Source of the DNA: an uncultured Endomicrobiia bacterium | GTDB taxonomy: Bacteria; Elusimicrobiota; Endomicrobiia; DTEH01 | Assembly: GCA_938074745.1 (NCBI GenBank) | Contig: CALJEJ010000035.1 | Location: forward strand, 1 to 39,216 | Direction of reading: 5' to 3' | Length of the DNA stretch: 39,216 nucleotides | Shown here: positions 1 to 8,389 of the stretch, piece after piece | Numbering within the stretch: the first letter of the stretch is position 1 | How the letters are laid out: each line of letters opens with the position of its first letter | Translations under genes and position numbers: made by a program | The notes under the pieces: model-generated | Database searches by the model: none | What the model was told of the DNA's origin: nothing | The model's input: the letters and a program-made list of their open reading frames with translations, nothing else

Positions 1-131
1 AGACGTTCACAACTGCGTTTAATTTTAATATCTTGATATTCATTAAAATCTTTAGGTGATATTTGTTTAAGTTCCTTAATATACGAACTAAGTTGATCTA
101 TTTTGCTCAAAATCCTGTCTTTATCTAACAT
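1..131 (-). CDS. hepT: HepT-like toxin (HEPN/DUF86 RNase), N-terminal part only
   Basis: This is the first ~44 codons of a gene that runs off the left edge. It is not in the ORF track because it is partial. The translation begins MLDKDRILSKIDQL and continues with YIKELKQI and a KRSCERL segment, the usual start of HEPN-domain HepT (DUF86) proteins. In the family, HepT is an RNase toxin with an RX4HXY active site; that motif would lie outside the window, so activity cannot be judged. The start codon overlaps the end of the MntA-like gene by 11 bp (ATGTTAGATAA), so the two are translationally coupled. Known family behaviour is that MntA inactivates HepT by AMPylating a tyrosine of the active-site motif. 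Confidence 0.75.
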   Translation of the reverse strand, partial: MLDKDRILSKIDQLSSYIKELKQISPKDFNEYQDIKIKRSCER

Positions 132-522
132 CTGCTATCTCCTTGAGATACTCTCTATATATATGTTCAAAATCATTAAATTCTTCTATTGTTTTGAAAA
201 CAATTTTATACATTTCATCTTCGTCTCTTAAAAATAATATTTTCCCTTCTTTTATAATTCTTTTTCTTATGTAGATTGGTAACTGTTGGAAAATTTGGAT
301 ATCTAAATTAAACTCTTTAAGATATTTTAATTTTTTGTATGAAAGATATTTTGCAGAATAATCTCGTGATTTTAAAACTAAGCATATATCAACATCTGAA
401 AGACGACAATTTTCTTTACGAACATTACTGCCAAATAAAATTACTGAAACTATTTCTTTATCTAATTTTGCAAAATTTATAAGTTTTTCTATTTTATTCA
501 TTGGAAGAAACACCGTAGCCAT
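121..522 (-). CDS. mntA: MntA-like nucleotidyltransferase antitoxin
   Basis: A 133-aa minimal nucleotidyltransferase. The signature GSX10DXD is visible near residue 32 (GSNV...SDVDI), preceded by the hydrophobic strand VSVILF. Length and motif fit MntA antitoxins of type VII toxin-antitoxin pairs. The downstream overlapping gene is the HepT-like toxin, which supports the assignment. The track starts at the first ATG, but Met8 (MNKIEKLI) is closer to the usual family start; neither has a clear Shine-Dalgarno sequence, so the start is uncertain. It follows the 70-aa gene on the same strand by only 22 bp, so this pair and the NTase module upstream may be one transcription unit. Confidence 0.8.
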   Translation of the reverse strand: MATVFLPMNKIEKLINFAKLDKEIVSVILFGSNVRKENCRLSDVDICLVLKSRDYSAKYLSYKKLKYLKEFNLDIQIFQQLPIYIRKRIIKEGKILFLRDEDEMYKIVFKTIEEFNDFEHIYREYLKEIADVR

Positions 523-544
523 TACATTTCAAAAGAAGGTTTAT

Positions 545-736
545 CTAAATTTTCCATACAATCACATCTTTTTTATTTCCCCAACTGTAAGCAAGTTTTT
601 GTAATTCTACAAGTATTTTTATTTTTTCTTCAAATGGTAGTTTTGCATCTTTTTTACGAGTTTCTTCTTCCTTCTTGAATAATTCTTGTCTAGTATAGAC
701 TTTTTTACCGATAACAATTTTTTGTTCACTTCTCAT
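545..736 (-). CDS. small conserved-looking partner of the upstream nucleotidyltransferase
   Basis: A ~63-aa soluble, highly charged protein (MRSEQKIVIGKK...). The track starts it at 757, but the ATG at 736 is preferred: it overlaps the stop of the upstream nucleotidyltransferase by 11 bp (ATGAGAAGTGA) and has a GAG-containing purine stretch in front. The sequence has an N-terminal IxGKxVYTRQEL part and a C-terminal FEEKIKILVELQKLAYSW...VWKI part. I recall short proteins of this type next to nucleotidyltransferase toxins, but cannot name a family. No catalytic motif or membrane segment is seen. Coupling to its neighbour suggests it is an accessory or antitoxin-like component; that is inference. 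Confidence 0.6.
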   Translation of the reverse strand: MRSEQKIVIGKKVYTRQELFKKEEETRKKDAKLPFEEKIKILVELQKLAYSWGNKKDVIVWKI

Positions 737-1241
737 ATTTTTTTCTAAACTCTTCAAATTTCTTTTTTAACCCAAATTCATTAAGAATTCTCATAAGTTT
801 TGTTTTATCTACTTTTGTTTGAGTTAAAAGCATCTGTATTTTCCTTATATCTTTATCTCTTCCTGCACGTAAAAATAGTGCAATTAAATATTCTGGCGTC
901 ATTATTTTGGTTTTTGCTCCTTGATACTTTGTTTCCACAGCATTCTCTATTGCTTTTTTTTCAAGTTCATCTGCAGTGAAAATGTCTACTGGAATACCTT
1001 CTATGATTATCTTATGCCCATCCCAATTAGTATATCCCTTTTTCTTTAGATATTCATAAATCGGTGTAAGTATGATTAAATTTTTTTCGTTCGGTTCTGT
1101 AAAAAGTATAACAAATATATCCAAATCGCGGGTGAAAAATGGTTCTGTCCATCTTAAGGTTGCTATTGCGCCACCAATAGCGTAATCTTTTATCAACCCT
1201 TTTTCTTTTAGTTCGTTTATAATTTCTAATGTTTTTTTCAT
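726..1241 (-). CDS. AbiEii-like nucleotidyltransferase
   Basis: A 171-aa protein with the nucleotidyltransferase fold core GGAIATLRW followed by TRDLDIFV, in which the paired Asp residues of the metal-binding DxD motif are present. A later segment (IEGIPVDIFTADELEKKAI) supplies a possible third acidic residue. The layout (GG-A-x-x-R, then T-R-D-x-D) resembles AbiEii/type IV toxin nucleotidyltransferases rather than the GSX10DXD MntA class. The gene is followed by an overlapping 63-70-aa partner. About 30 bp upstream is a decayed reading frame that could be the remains of an AbiEi-type regulator. Substrate and target are unknown. Confidence 0.65.
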   Translation of the reverse strand: MKKTLEIINELKEKGLIKDYAIGGAIATLRWTEPFFTRDLDIFVILFTEPNEKNLIILTPIYEYLKKKGYTNWDGHKIIIEGIPVDIFTADELEKKAIENAVETKYQGAKTKIMTPEYLIALFLRAGRDKDIRKIQMLLTQTKVDKTKLMRILNEFGLKKKFEEFRKKYEK

Positions 1242-1271
1242 CAGCGAAAAATCTTTAGGAAATTTTTTAAT

Positions 1272-1394
1272 TTAATTAGGAAACCTTTTTAACCAGTAAT
1301 TAACTTGCCCTCTGATATCTTAAGATCTCTTTAAAGTTTTAGAATCGATCATAATACGGTTTGAATAATATTTTAGAAATTCTTTAAATTTCAT
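1272..1394 (-). pseudogene. decayed small gene upstream of the nucleotidyltransferase, possibly an AbiEi-like antitoxin remnant
   Basis: Not in the ORF track. Reading the minus strand from an ATG at 1394 gives MKFKEFLKYYSNRIMIDSKTLKRS, an in-frame TAA, then DIRGQVNYWLKRFPN and a second TAA. The part after the first stop still reads like a protein (RGQVNYWLKR resembles the helix-turn-helix start of AbiEi-type regulators, where arginines and a tryptophan precede KKG). The position, directly upstream of a nucleotidyltransferase toxin-like gene on the same strand, is where an AbiEi antitoxin would be. The evidence is short and the family call is a guess. Confidence 0.35.
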
Positions 1395-1410
1395 AGTTTA
1401 TTTCTCTATA

Positions 1411-1426
1411 TTGATAATTTTATCAA
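1411..1426. promoter_or_regulatory. short inverted repeat upstream of the decayed frame
   Basis: TTGATAATTTTATCAA has 5-bp perfect arms (TTGAT/ATCAA) around an AT core. It lies 17 bp upstream of the ATG at 1394 on the minus strand, a plausible operator position for the toxin-antitoxin unit. In AT-rich DNA such a repeat can also be chance. Confidence 0.25.
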
Positions 1427-1472
1427 TTTGTGGAAATAAGTTTGAACACCATAGTTTTATAAATATTTTTTA

Positions 1473-1484
1473 GCGAAGTTTCGC
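1473..1484. repeat. small GC-containing hairpin after gmd
   Basis: GCGAAGTTTCGC forms 5-bp perfect arms (GCGAA/TTCGC) 10 bp after the gmd stop codon on the minus strand. The T-run lies on the wrong side for an intrinsic terminator of gmd, so it may only protect the mRNA 3' end. Weak evidence. Confidence 0.25.
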
Positions 1485-1493
1485 CATTCTTTA

Positions 1494-2453
1494 TTACTTC
1501 TTCAACCTCTCTATGTCAGATTCTACCATCATTTCAACAAGTTCTTTAAAAGTTACTTTTGGTTTCCAGCCAAGTTTTTGTCTTGCTTTGGTTGAATCGC
1601 CTACTAACAAGTCAACTTCTGCAGGACGGTAAAGTTTTTGATCCACTACAACATATTTTTTCCAGTCAAGCCCAACATAAGAAAATGCAAGTTCTACAAA
1701 TTCTTTTACTGAATGTGTTTCACCTGTAGCTATTACATAATCGTCGGGTTTATCTTGTTGTAGCATAAGCCACATAGCTTCTACATAGTCTTTAGCAAAC
1801 CCCCAATCTCTTTTTGCTTCTAAATTTCCTAAACGCAATTCGTTTGCAAGACCAAGTTTTATTCTTGCAACACCGTACGAAATTTTTCTTGTAACAAACT
1901 CTAACCCGCGTCGTGGCGATTCGTGGTTAAAACAAATCCCGCTGCAGGCAAAGATGTTATAACTTTCACGATAGTTTACAGTAATATAATGGCCGAAAAC
2001 TTTTGCAACTCCGTAAGGACTTCTTGGATGGAACGGAGTTGTTTCTTTTTGTGGAATTTCTTTTACTTTGCCAAACATTTCTGAAGAAGATGCTTGGTAG
2101 AACCTTGCGTCGGGTTTGTATTTCCTTATTGCTTCAAGAAGTTTTAAAACGCCGAGACCTGTTATTTCTGCAGTTAATATTGGCTGCTCCCACGAAGTGG
2201 GAACAAAAGATTGTGCGGCTAAATTATAAACTTCGTCAGGCTGAATTTTTCTAATAGCCTCATCTAATGATGTTTGGTCGTTTAAATCCCCAGAGATAAA
2301 TTTAAGTTTATCTCGGATATGTTCAATTCTTTCATAATTTTCTAAACTTGACCTTCTTACTAACCCGTAAACTTCATAACCTTTGCTTAATAACAATTCG
2401 GCAAGATAACTGCCATCTTGTCCTGTGATACCTGTGATTAACGCTTTTTTCAT
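1494..2453 (-). CDS. gmd: GDP-mannose 4,6-dehydratase
   Basis: A 319-aa short-chain dehydrogenase/reductase of the extended type. It converts GDP-D-mannose to GDP-4-keto-6-deoxy-D-mannose, the entry to GDP-fucose, GDP-rhamnose or GDP-perosamine. The N-terminus [21 protein letters not shown] contains the NAD(P)-binding GxxGxxG motif and the QDGSYL sequence typical of Gmd. The active-site YxxxK (SPYGVAK) is near residue 147, the SSSEMFG strand supplies the catalytic Ser/Thr region, and NHESPRRG is the substrate loop characteristic of Gmd. It is slightly shorter than many Gmd proteins (340-370 aa) but complete. It is 13 bp downstream of the HldE-like gene, so probably co-transcribed. The enzyme acting on its product is not in the window. 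Confidence 0.93.
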   Translation of the reverse strand: MKKALITGITGQDGSYLAELLLSKGYEVYGLVRRSSLENYERIEHIRDKLKFISGDLNDQTSLDEAIRKIQPDEVYNLAAQSFVPTSWEQPILTAEITGLGVLKLLEAIRKYKPDARFYQASSSEMFGKVKEIPQKETTPFHPRSPYGVAKVFGHYITVNYRESYNIFACSGICFNHESPRRGLEFVTRKISYGVARIKLGLANELRLGNLEAKRDWGFAKDYVEAMWLMLQQDKPDDYVIATGETHSVKEFVELAFSYVGLDWKKYVVVDQKLYRPAEVDLLVGDSTKARQKLGWKPKVTFKELVEMMVESDIERLKK

Positions 2454-2466
2454 TTTTTTAAACTTA

Positions 2467-3843
2467 TTAAAATTTTTCTATTATACAATTACCAACTTGT
2501 TCGTCAGTAATTAGATTATCTAAGAAATCATCGTTACCTTTGACTAATATATCCGGTTTCAAAGTTTTAAATACTAAATCTAATGGTTCATTATTAAGAA
2601 GTATTACCAAATCAACACATTCTAAACTTGAAAGAATATCAGCCGTATCTTTTTGATGATATTCAACAGCAGCTTTTTGTTTTTTAACTATTTCTTCAGG
2701 ATAGAGTAATACTATTAATTTATCTCCCAACTCTCTTGCTCTTATTAAATTTCGAACTTGAGAATGTTTTATAGGGCTAAATACTCCTTGGGTTACGACA
2801 ATTTTTTCACCAAGAACTTTCCAAGTTTGAATTAATATTTCTGCAGAATGTAAAGTCAAAATTTTATGGCTGCTTGCTAACAAACCTTTTTCTTTATTCT
2901 TCCAAGCAGATTCAAGTTCCATGATTGTGATTGGTTGAGACCCTAACTTGCCTACAACTATTCCTGCTGCAAGATTTGAAATTTCAGCAGAGATGTTAAT
3001 TGGCACACCTGAACATACTGCAACTGCAAATGTTGCAATTACTGTATCTCCTGCACCCGTAACATCAAACACTTCTTTTGCAACTGACATAATAAACGTA
3101 TGTCCTTGTGGTCCAACAAGACACATACCTTTTGGTCCTCTTGTAACCAATACATAACGAATACCGTACAACTGACGAATTTTATAGGCTTCTTTTAGCA
3201 ATTTATCTTCATCGTCACCTATTTTTGTCCCACTTATTTCTTCTAATTCAGCAATATTCGGCGTGATAAAATCTGCATTAGAGTATCGTTGCCAATTTTT
3301 TCTTTTTGGGTCAACAAACACTAATTTGTTGTTTAGTTTACACAAATTAATAATACTTTGAGATAAATCGCTAATTAACACACCTTTCGCATAGTCTGAA
3401 AGAATTACACCATCAGCATCTTTTATTTCTTCTTCTATATTTTTTAACAACTGTTGTTTATATTTTTCTCCGCAATCCCAGATTTCTTCTTCATCCAAAC
3501 GAATAAGTTGTTGTCTTGCAGCTATGATACGAGTTTTAACTGTTGTTATATGAGAGGTATCAACTATTAAACAATCTTTTATACTATTATCTTTAATAAT
3601 TGTCGCCATAAGTTCACCTGATACATCAGCTCCACGAACTCCAAATAAACTAACCTTACAGCCAAGTTTAACAAGATTTAATGCGACATTACCAGCCCCA
3701 CCTAAAGTAAAACTTTTGTGACATATTTTTACTACAGGCACTGGCGCTTCAGGAGAAATTCTATTCACTTCGCCAGTAAAATAAACATCTAACATTACAT
3801 CGCCAACAACTACTATTTTAGTTTTTGAAAAGTTTTGTAACAT
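2467..3843 (-). CDS. hldE: HldE-like protein: PfkB heptose kinase with an eroded nucleotidyltransferase half
   Basis: A 458-aa protein with the two-domain plan of HldE (D-glycero-beta-D-manno-heptose-7-phosphate kinase plus ADP-heptose synthase). The kinase half (about 1-310) looks intact: [14 protein letters not shown], the [10 protein letters not shown] sugar-binding segment, DPKR, TPN..E and the catalytic DVTGAGDT near residue 261-267. The C-terminal half (about 340-458) aligns to the nucleotidyltransferase domain, ending [11 protein letters not shown], but its catalytic HxGH motif is lost: the expected CFDILHAGH reads VFSPIKHSQ, so both histidines are gone. The kinase probably works and the adenylyltransferase probably does not. 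A good Shine-Dalgarno (AGGAG) precedes the ATG. The gene leads into gmd, consistent with LPS-core or surface-sugar synthesis. Confidence 0.85.
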   Translation of the reverse strand: MLQNFSKTKIVVVGDVMLDVYFTGEVNRISPEAPVPVVKICHKSFTLGGAGNVALNLVKLGCKVSLFGVRGADVSGELMATIIKDNSIKDCLIVDTSHITTVKTRIIAARQQLIRLDEEEIWDCGEKYKQQLLKNIEEEIKDADGVILSDYAKGVLISDLSQSIINLCKLNNKLVFVDPKRKNWQRYSNADFITPNIAELEEISGTKIGDDEDKLLKEAYKIRQLYGIRYVLVTRGPKGMCLVGPQGHTFIMSVAKEVFDVTGAGDTVIATFAVAVCSGVPINISAEISNLAAGIVVGKLGSQPITIMELESAWKNKEKGLLASSHKILTLHSAEILIQTWKVLGEKIVVTQGVFSPIKHSQVRNLIRARELGDKLIVLLYPEEIVKKQKAAVEYHQKDTADILSSLECVDLVILLNNEPLDLVFKTLKPDILVKGNDDFLDNLITDEQVGNCIIEKF

Positions 3844-3930
3844 TTTTATTACTCCTAAATTATTTACTACTCATTTTGTATTAAAAACCCAAAACTGGCC
3901 TGTTGTTTTTTAAGGCTATCTGTCAGTTTG

Positions 3931-4161
3931 TTATAAAAGTTTGTTGTAGCGTGTTAAAATTTTTTTAAACGGTTTTGGAGTATGGTTTATAAACTGGTTA
4001 TATTCATTAAGAAAATTCAAAAATTTATCAATATCTACCTTGCCGTTTATAACAAAAGGATTATATCTGTTGTTTGAAATTTTTCTAAAATCTTCTTTTA
4101 ATTTTTTTGATTTAGCAAGTGTTTTAATTTCTTTTTTTTCTTCTTTAGTTAGTTTTACCAT
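3931..4161 (-). CDS. small hypothetical charged protein
   Basis: A ~76-aa lysine-rich soluble protein. The track begins at a TTG (4191) that would overlap the regulator gene by 26 bp; the ATG at 4161 (MVKLTKEEKKEIKTL) gives a 4-bp gap and is preferred. It reads as helical at the N-terminus, with a central NNRYNPFVINGKVDIDKFLNFLNEYN segment and a PKPFKK tail. I do not recognise a family. Its tight position after the MarR-like regulator suggests co-transcription. No metal, membrane or catalytic motif is visible. Confidence 0.6.
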   Translation of the reverse strand: MVKLTKEEKKEIKTLAKSKKLKEDFRKISNNRYNPFVINGKVDIDKFLNFLNEYNQFINHTPKPFKKILTRYNKLL

Positions 4162-4165
4162 ATTT

Positions 4166-4738
4166 TTACAAAAATATTCCTGATTCAGCAAGAAAATCTA
4201 ACAAATACACAAAATTATTTTTGTTTTCTTGTTTTGGTTTTATGGAATTCTTTGTTTCAGTATAAAAGATTGCAGTGTTTTCTTCTTTTTTTAATTTGTT
4301 GATTGGTGGATTCTCTTTTATGACAAGATATTCTAAGTTTTTAATTTCAGGAAATGTTTTGAAAGCAAATTCTACTATATCGGTCAATTCGTTGTCGCCT
4401 ATAATTATAAATTTTTTTACTCCTTGTTGTTGGAAGTCTAATATAAGTTGTTGTATTTTTGATTTTATTTCTTTAAAAAGTTTTATTGTTTTTAATGTGT
4501 AATTATATGATTTTTTTGCTTTTTCAGCGAACCCTTTAGGTGTGAGTATATATTGAATTTTTCTTCTATTTAATTGTTTTACTTTTATATACCCCGTCTT
4601 TATAAGTTTTTTTATAATGAGATTTGTAAGACCGAGTGAAAGGCCAGTTTTGTTTGCTATAGTTCTTTGGTCAGGCAAATTATTGTTTGATATTTCTCTT
4701 ATTACTGCAAATTCTTTTTCTGAGATTTTTAATGACAT
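4166..4738 (-). CDS. MarR-like winged-helix transcriptional regulator
   Basis: A 190-aa protein. Residues ~8-75 form a winged helix-turn-helix (EKEFAVIREISNNNLPDQRTIANKTGLSLGLTNLIIKKLI...GYIKV...YILTPKG), as in MarR-type regulators including those found in exopolysaccharide loci. Residues ~76-190 form a second part that begins with a long helix and then KKFIIIGDNELTDIVEFAF, which looks like an alpha/beta (Rossmann-like) effector or nucleotidyltransferase-like domain; its ligand is not obvious. The gene sits among nucleotide-sugar genes. Two identical-arm 17-bp palindromes flank its own promoter (see that entry), so autoregulation is likely. A long leader of about 165 nt precedes the ATG, with AAAGG as the nearest Shine-Dalgarno-like sequence. 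Confidence 0.75.
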   Translation of the reverse strand: MSLKISEKEFAVIREISNNNLPDQRTIANKTGLSLGLTNLIIKKLIKTGYIKVKQLNRRKIQYILTPKGFAEKAKKSYNYTLKTIKLFKEIKSKIQQLILDFQQQGVKKFIIIGDNELTDIVEFAFKTFPEIKNLEYLVIKENPPINKLKKEENTAIFYTETKNSIKPKQENKNNFVYLLDFLAESGIFL

Positions 4739-4895
4739 TGGAAAAACCTTTTAAGACCTCCTAAACTTCTTTTTGACAGACTAAAAAACACACCCCTTTT
4801 TATCCCCTCTTAATAGAGGAAAGACAAATGTTTAATCTTCCTCAATTACCATACCTGAAAAAAAGATGAACTTTACAAAATAAAAAAATAACAAT
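4739..4895 (-). other. untranslated leader of the MarR-like gene
   Basis: This stretch of ~155 bp holds no gene. On the minus strand it contains a 6-codon mini-frame (ATG...GAAGATTAA), a weak hairpin CCTCT-ATTA-AGAGG at about 4816-4829, and a consensus AGGAGG that is 18 nt from the ATG, too far for normal use. A leader-based control is possible but nothing here is diagnostic. Confidence 0.3.
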
Positions 4896-4972
4896 TGTTC
4901 AATTTGTGAACATTTTATATTATTTTCAAAAATTTGTCAATAGGTAAGAAAAAAATGTTCAATAGTTGAACA
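4896..4972 (-). promoter_or_regulatory. promoter of the MarR-like gene flanked by two 17-bp palindromic operators
   Basis: On the minus strand a -35 TTGACA (plus coordinates 4935-4940) and a -10 TAAAAT (4912-4917) are exactly 17 bp apart. One palindrome, TGTTCAATTTGTGAACA (4896-4912), touches the -10 and covers the expected start site. The other, TGTTCAATAGTTGAACA (4956-4972), lies 16 bp upstream of the -35. Both share the TGTTCA...TGAACA arms and their centres are 60 bp apart. This is a textbook layout for a dimeric repressor, most simply the wHTH protein encoded just downstream. Confidence 0.72.
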
Positions 4973-4994
4973 AATACTAGCTGAGACCTAAATT

Positions 4995-5416
4995 TCAATC
5001 TGTATTTTTTAGTTTATTATACACACTTTCTATTGCTGAAAAAACTTTTTCACTTCTAATAAATTCGTAAATATTCTTTGCTTGGTCTAAATCATAAATA
5101 TGAACTATCAGATTTCTTTTTTCTATCATATCTATAAAAACATCCTCATATTTTTCGTCAATAAGTTTTGCTTTAAACGCTTCTTTAAAACATTTAAGTG
5201 GCGTTGGACAGTCTATACCTTCTAACCTCAAATATTCTTTTAATGTTTTCCACATACTTTCAAATGTATATTCAAACCTTTTTGTAGCAATTTCAATAAT
5301 TAGTTCTTTTGAGTTAAGAAATTAAACAATTCCTGTGACTTTATTATCTCTTTGAATTTAATAAATGCTTTTTCAAACTTTTCAAAAGTTCTTTTGAATT
5401 TTTCTTTCCGTACCAT
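4995..5416 (-). pseudogene. HI0074-like nucleotidyltransferase partner, interrupted by a one-base frameshift
   Basis: The track lists only an 86-aa C-terminal frame (4995-5255). The same frame runs upstream without a start as ELIIEIATKRFEYTFESMWK. A second frame, starting at an ATG at 5416 with GGGG just upstream, gives MVRKEKFKRTFEKF...ELFNFLTQKN and stops at 5300. Adding one A to the A4 run at 5307-5310 (TTTT on the plus strand) joins them as FLTQK|ELIIEIA into a ~142-aa protein. That is the usual length of HI0074-type substrate-binding partners, which contain RFEYTFE and the HxYD (VHIYD) motif seen here. The restored gene overlaps the end of the cognate nucleotidyltransferase by 73 bp. The break could be genuine decay, slippage or an assembly error. 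Confidence 0.75.
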
Positions 5417-5718
5417 ATTTTCCCCTCGGTCAGAATATTTTTCAATAAAACTTTATTTATGTTATTTTCAGTAAGATTGACTAAGTCAATTTCTCTCAGC
5501 GTATGTACACTTTGATTTAGTTCTTCTCTTATTAATGCTATTGTTTTTGACGGTATTTTTTCTTCTCTATATATGGCTAAATCTATATCTGAAGACGTAT
5601 CAATCTGGTTTCTTGCTAACGAACCGTAAACAATTAAGACATAATTATTTCCGAGATAATGATTTAAAATTTTAGTAATTTCAGTCTTTATTTTTCCTAT
5701 TTTAGACAGTCGGTTCAT
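5344..5718 (-). CDS. HI0073-like minimal nucleotidyltransferase
   Basis: A 124-aa MNT-fold protein with strand VLIVYG and the complete GSX10DXD motif (GSLARNQIDTSSDID) near residue 37. A third acidic residue is likely in LREIDLVNL. The C-terminal helix LLKNILTEGKIWYG is typical of this family. The next gene is its HI0074-like partner, now frameshifted, so this was a two-protein antitoxin/toxin-type module. The product may be an orphan if the frameshift is real. Confidence 0.82.
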   Translation of the reverse strand: MNRLSKIGKIKTEITKILNHYLGNNYVLIVYGSLARNQIDTSSDIDLAIYREEKIPSKTIALIREELNQSVHTLREIDLVNLTENNINKVLLKNILTEGKIWYGKKNSKELLKSLKKHLLNSKR

Positions 5719-5840
5719 AATGTAAAACCTATCCTTAACTTACAGAATTGTTTCTACTAACAATTCAAAGTCTTGAACAATTTTATAAAATATAAATTTT
5801 TGTGTGTATGAACCAATGAAGAAGTTTGAACTTGGAACAT
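5719..5840 (-). promoter_or_regulatory. intergenic region with an 8-bp-arm hairpin and an operator-like repeat
   Basis: GAATTGTTTCTACTAACAATTC (5745-5766) is a perfect inverted repeat with 8-bp arms and a 6-nt loop, about 30 bp upstream of the nucleotidyltransferase ATG. Next to it TTCAAAGTCTTGAA plus ACAA (5764-5780) resembles the TGTTCAA...TTGAACA operators near 4.9 kb, with a 4-bp centre. A TATAAA-like sequence lies just upstream. The arrangement suggests a regulated promoter for the HI0073/HI0074 pair; not proven. Confidence 0.35.
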
Positions 5841-6853
<1,013 letters not shown>

Positions 6854-6857
<4 letters not shown>

Positions 6858-8389
6858 TTTCCATTACTCCTATTATGTGTTTTTAAGTATCTTTCTACTA
6901 AATGTAATGCCTGTTGTGTAGTAGAAATTTTACCTAACAATTGTTGTTCTTCTACAAATCTTAATATTTCTCCTATTAAAGGGCCTGCAGAAAGATTAAA
7001 TTTTTCCATTATAATGTGTCCGTTAACAAGTCTTGGTAATGACTTTTTATGTTTATATTCTATAAACTTATTTAGGAGTAATCTTACGAACTTTCTAAAC
7101 TTAGGCATTTCTTTAAGTTTTAAATCTTTTACACGTTCTGGAATTGAATCATACGAATATCTATCTGCTAATGAAAGTACGATCAACAACCACAAATTAT
7201 CATCTAATTCACGAAACAACCTTAAAAAAGCACGTTCTGTAAGTGTTTTGCTATGACAGAGGTTGCCTATACGCATGTGATTTTCTATTAACAATTTTAT
7301 AGTGTGTATATCATCATTACTGAACCTCAAACGTTGTAAAATTTCTGCTGCAATTAATGCAGATTTTGTTTCATGATAAAAAAATCGTATTCTACCTTGA
7401 TATTTTTTCACTACTAACGGTTTTGCAATATCGTGGAACAATGCAGCAAGTTTTGATAAATAAATTTTATTTTCTATATTTTGTTTAAAAACTTGGTAAT
7501 GTTGTGGGAACAACCGTTTCAAAGATGATAATACATACTCAGTTTTTTTATAGGTTAATTTTATATGTTGCCATAACCCTTCTGGATGGAAATAGAAATT
7601 TCTGAACTTAGAATTTTTACCTTTTATTTTTGCTATTTTTATTTCTGGAATTATTTCTTCTAAAACTTTGTTTTTGTCCAGCCACTCTAATACATTGTAA
7701 GAATTTAAATTAAAAATTTTTTTGAGTTCTTCAATAATTCTTTCTTTTGCTACATATTTAAGTAGATGTTTAGATTTAGAAACTAACTTTTCAATTTTAG
7801 CTTCAGGAGTAAAACCGTAACACATAAATCTCGCTACTCTTAAAATTCTTAACGGGTCGTCGGTAAACACTTTCGGATTTACAATTTTTAAAAGTTTATT
7901 TTTAATATCTTTTACACCACCATATTTGTCTATTATGTTAGCAGTAATAAATTTTTTTTCTTTAGTAGTTAAATATTTAATAAAATATTCTAATTTAACT
8001 GCTAACATATTAATTGTGAAATCTCGTCGTGAGATATCTGTAGATAAATCTTCGTAATTTGAGATATCCACAGTAAATTCTATATTTACGTTTGCAGTTT
8101 TTTCTACCACCACTGTTCTATAAATTTTCCGTTCTTGATCTAATAAAACAAAAGGTAGGTTATATTGTAACAAAATTTTTTTTAATTTATTTTCTACAAG
8201 ATTAAAAACAATTATATCAATATCAACTTTGGTATGTCCTGTAGACAAAAGTTTTTCTAAAAAGTTATAAGTTAAAAAAATATCTCTTAAAATTCCTCCT
8301 ACAACATATGAATCATCAAAAGATAAATTTATTTCTTTTAATAAACTGACAATTTTCATTTGTAATTTATTTGGTGAGTATTTCGCCAT
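6854..8389 (-). CDS. cca: CCA tRNA nucleotidyltransferase / poly(A) polymerase family protein with HD domain
   Basis: A ~511-aa class II nucleotidyltransferase. The head has [12 protein letters not shown] and VDIDIIV (metal-binding DxD), then [11 protein letters not shown] and [12 protein letters not shown], the nucleotide-recognition motifs of this family. An HD domain follows ([13 protein letters not shown], near residue 320), with a C-terminal tail. It most likely adds CCA to tRNA 3' ends, fitting the tRNA-Leu in this window, which has no encoded CCA. The track start (8395) is a TTG inside the upstream ABC gene; the ATG at 8389 (MAKYSPNKL) is preferred, still overlapping by 23 bp. An ATG at codon 13 is also possible. 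Confidence 0.88.

Noticed and set aside
4739-4895. Riboswitch in the leader of the MarR-like gene
   Set aside because: Only a short weak hairpin is visible; no known aptamer pattern recognised.
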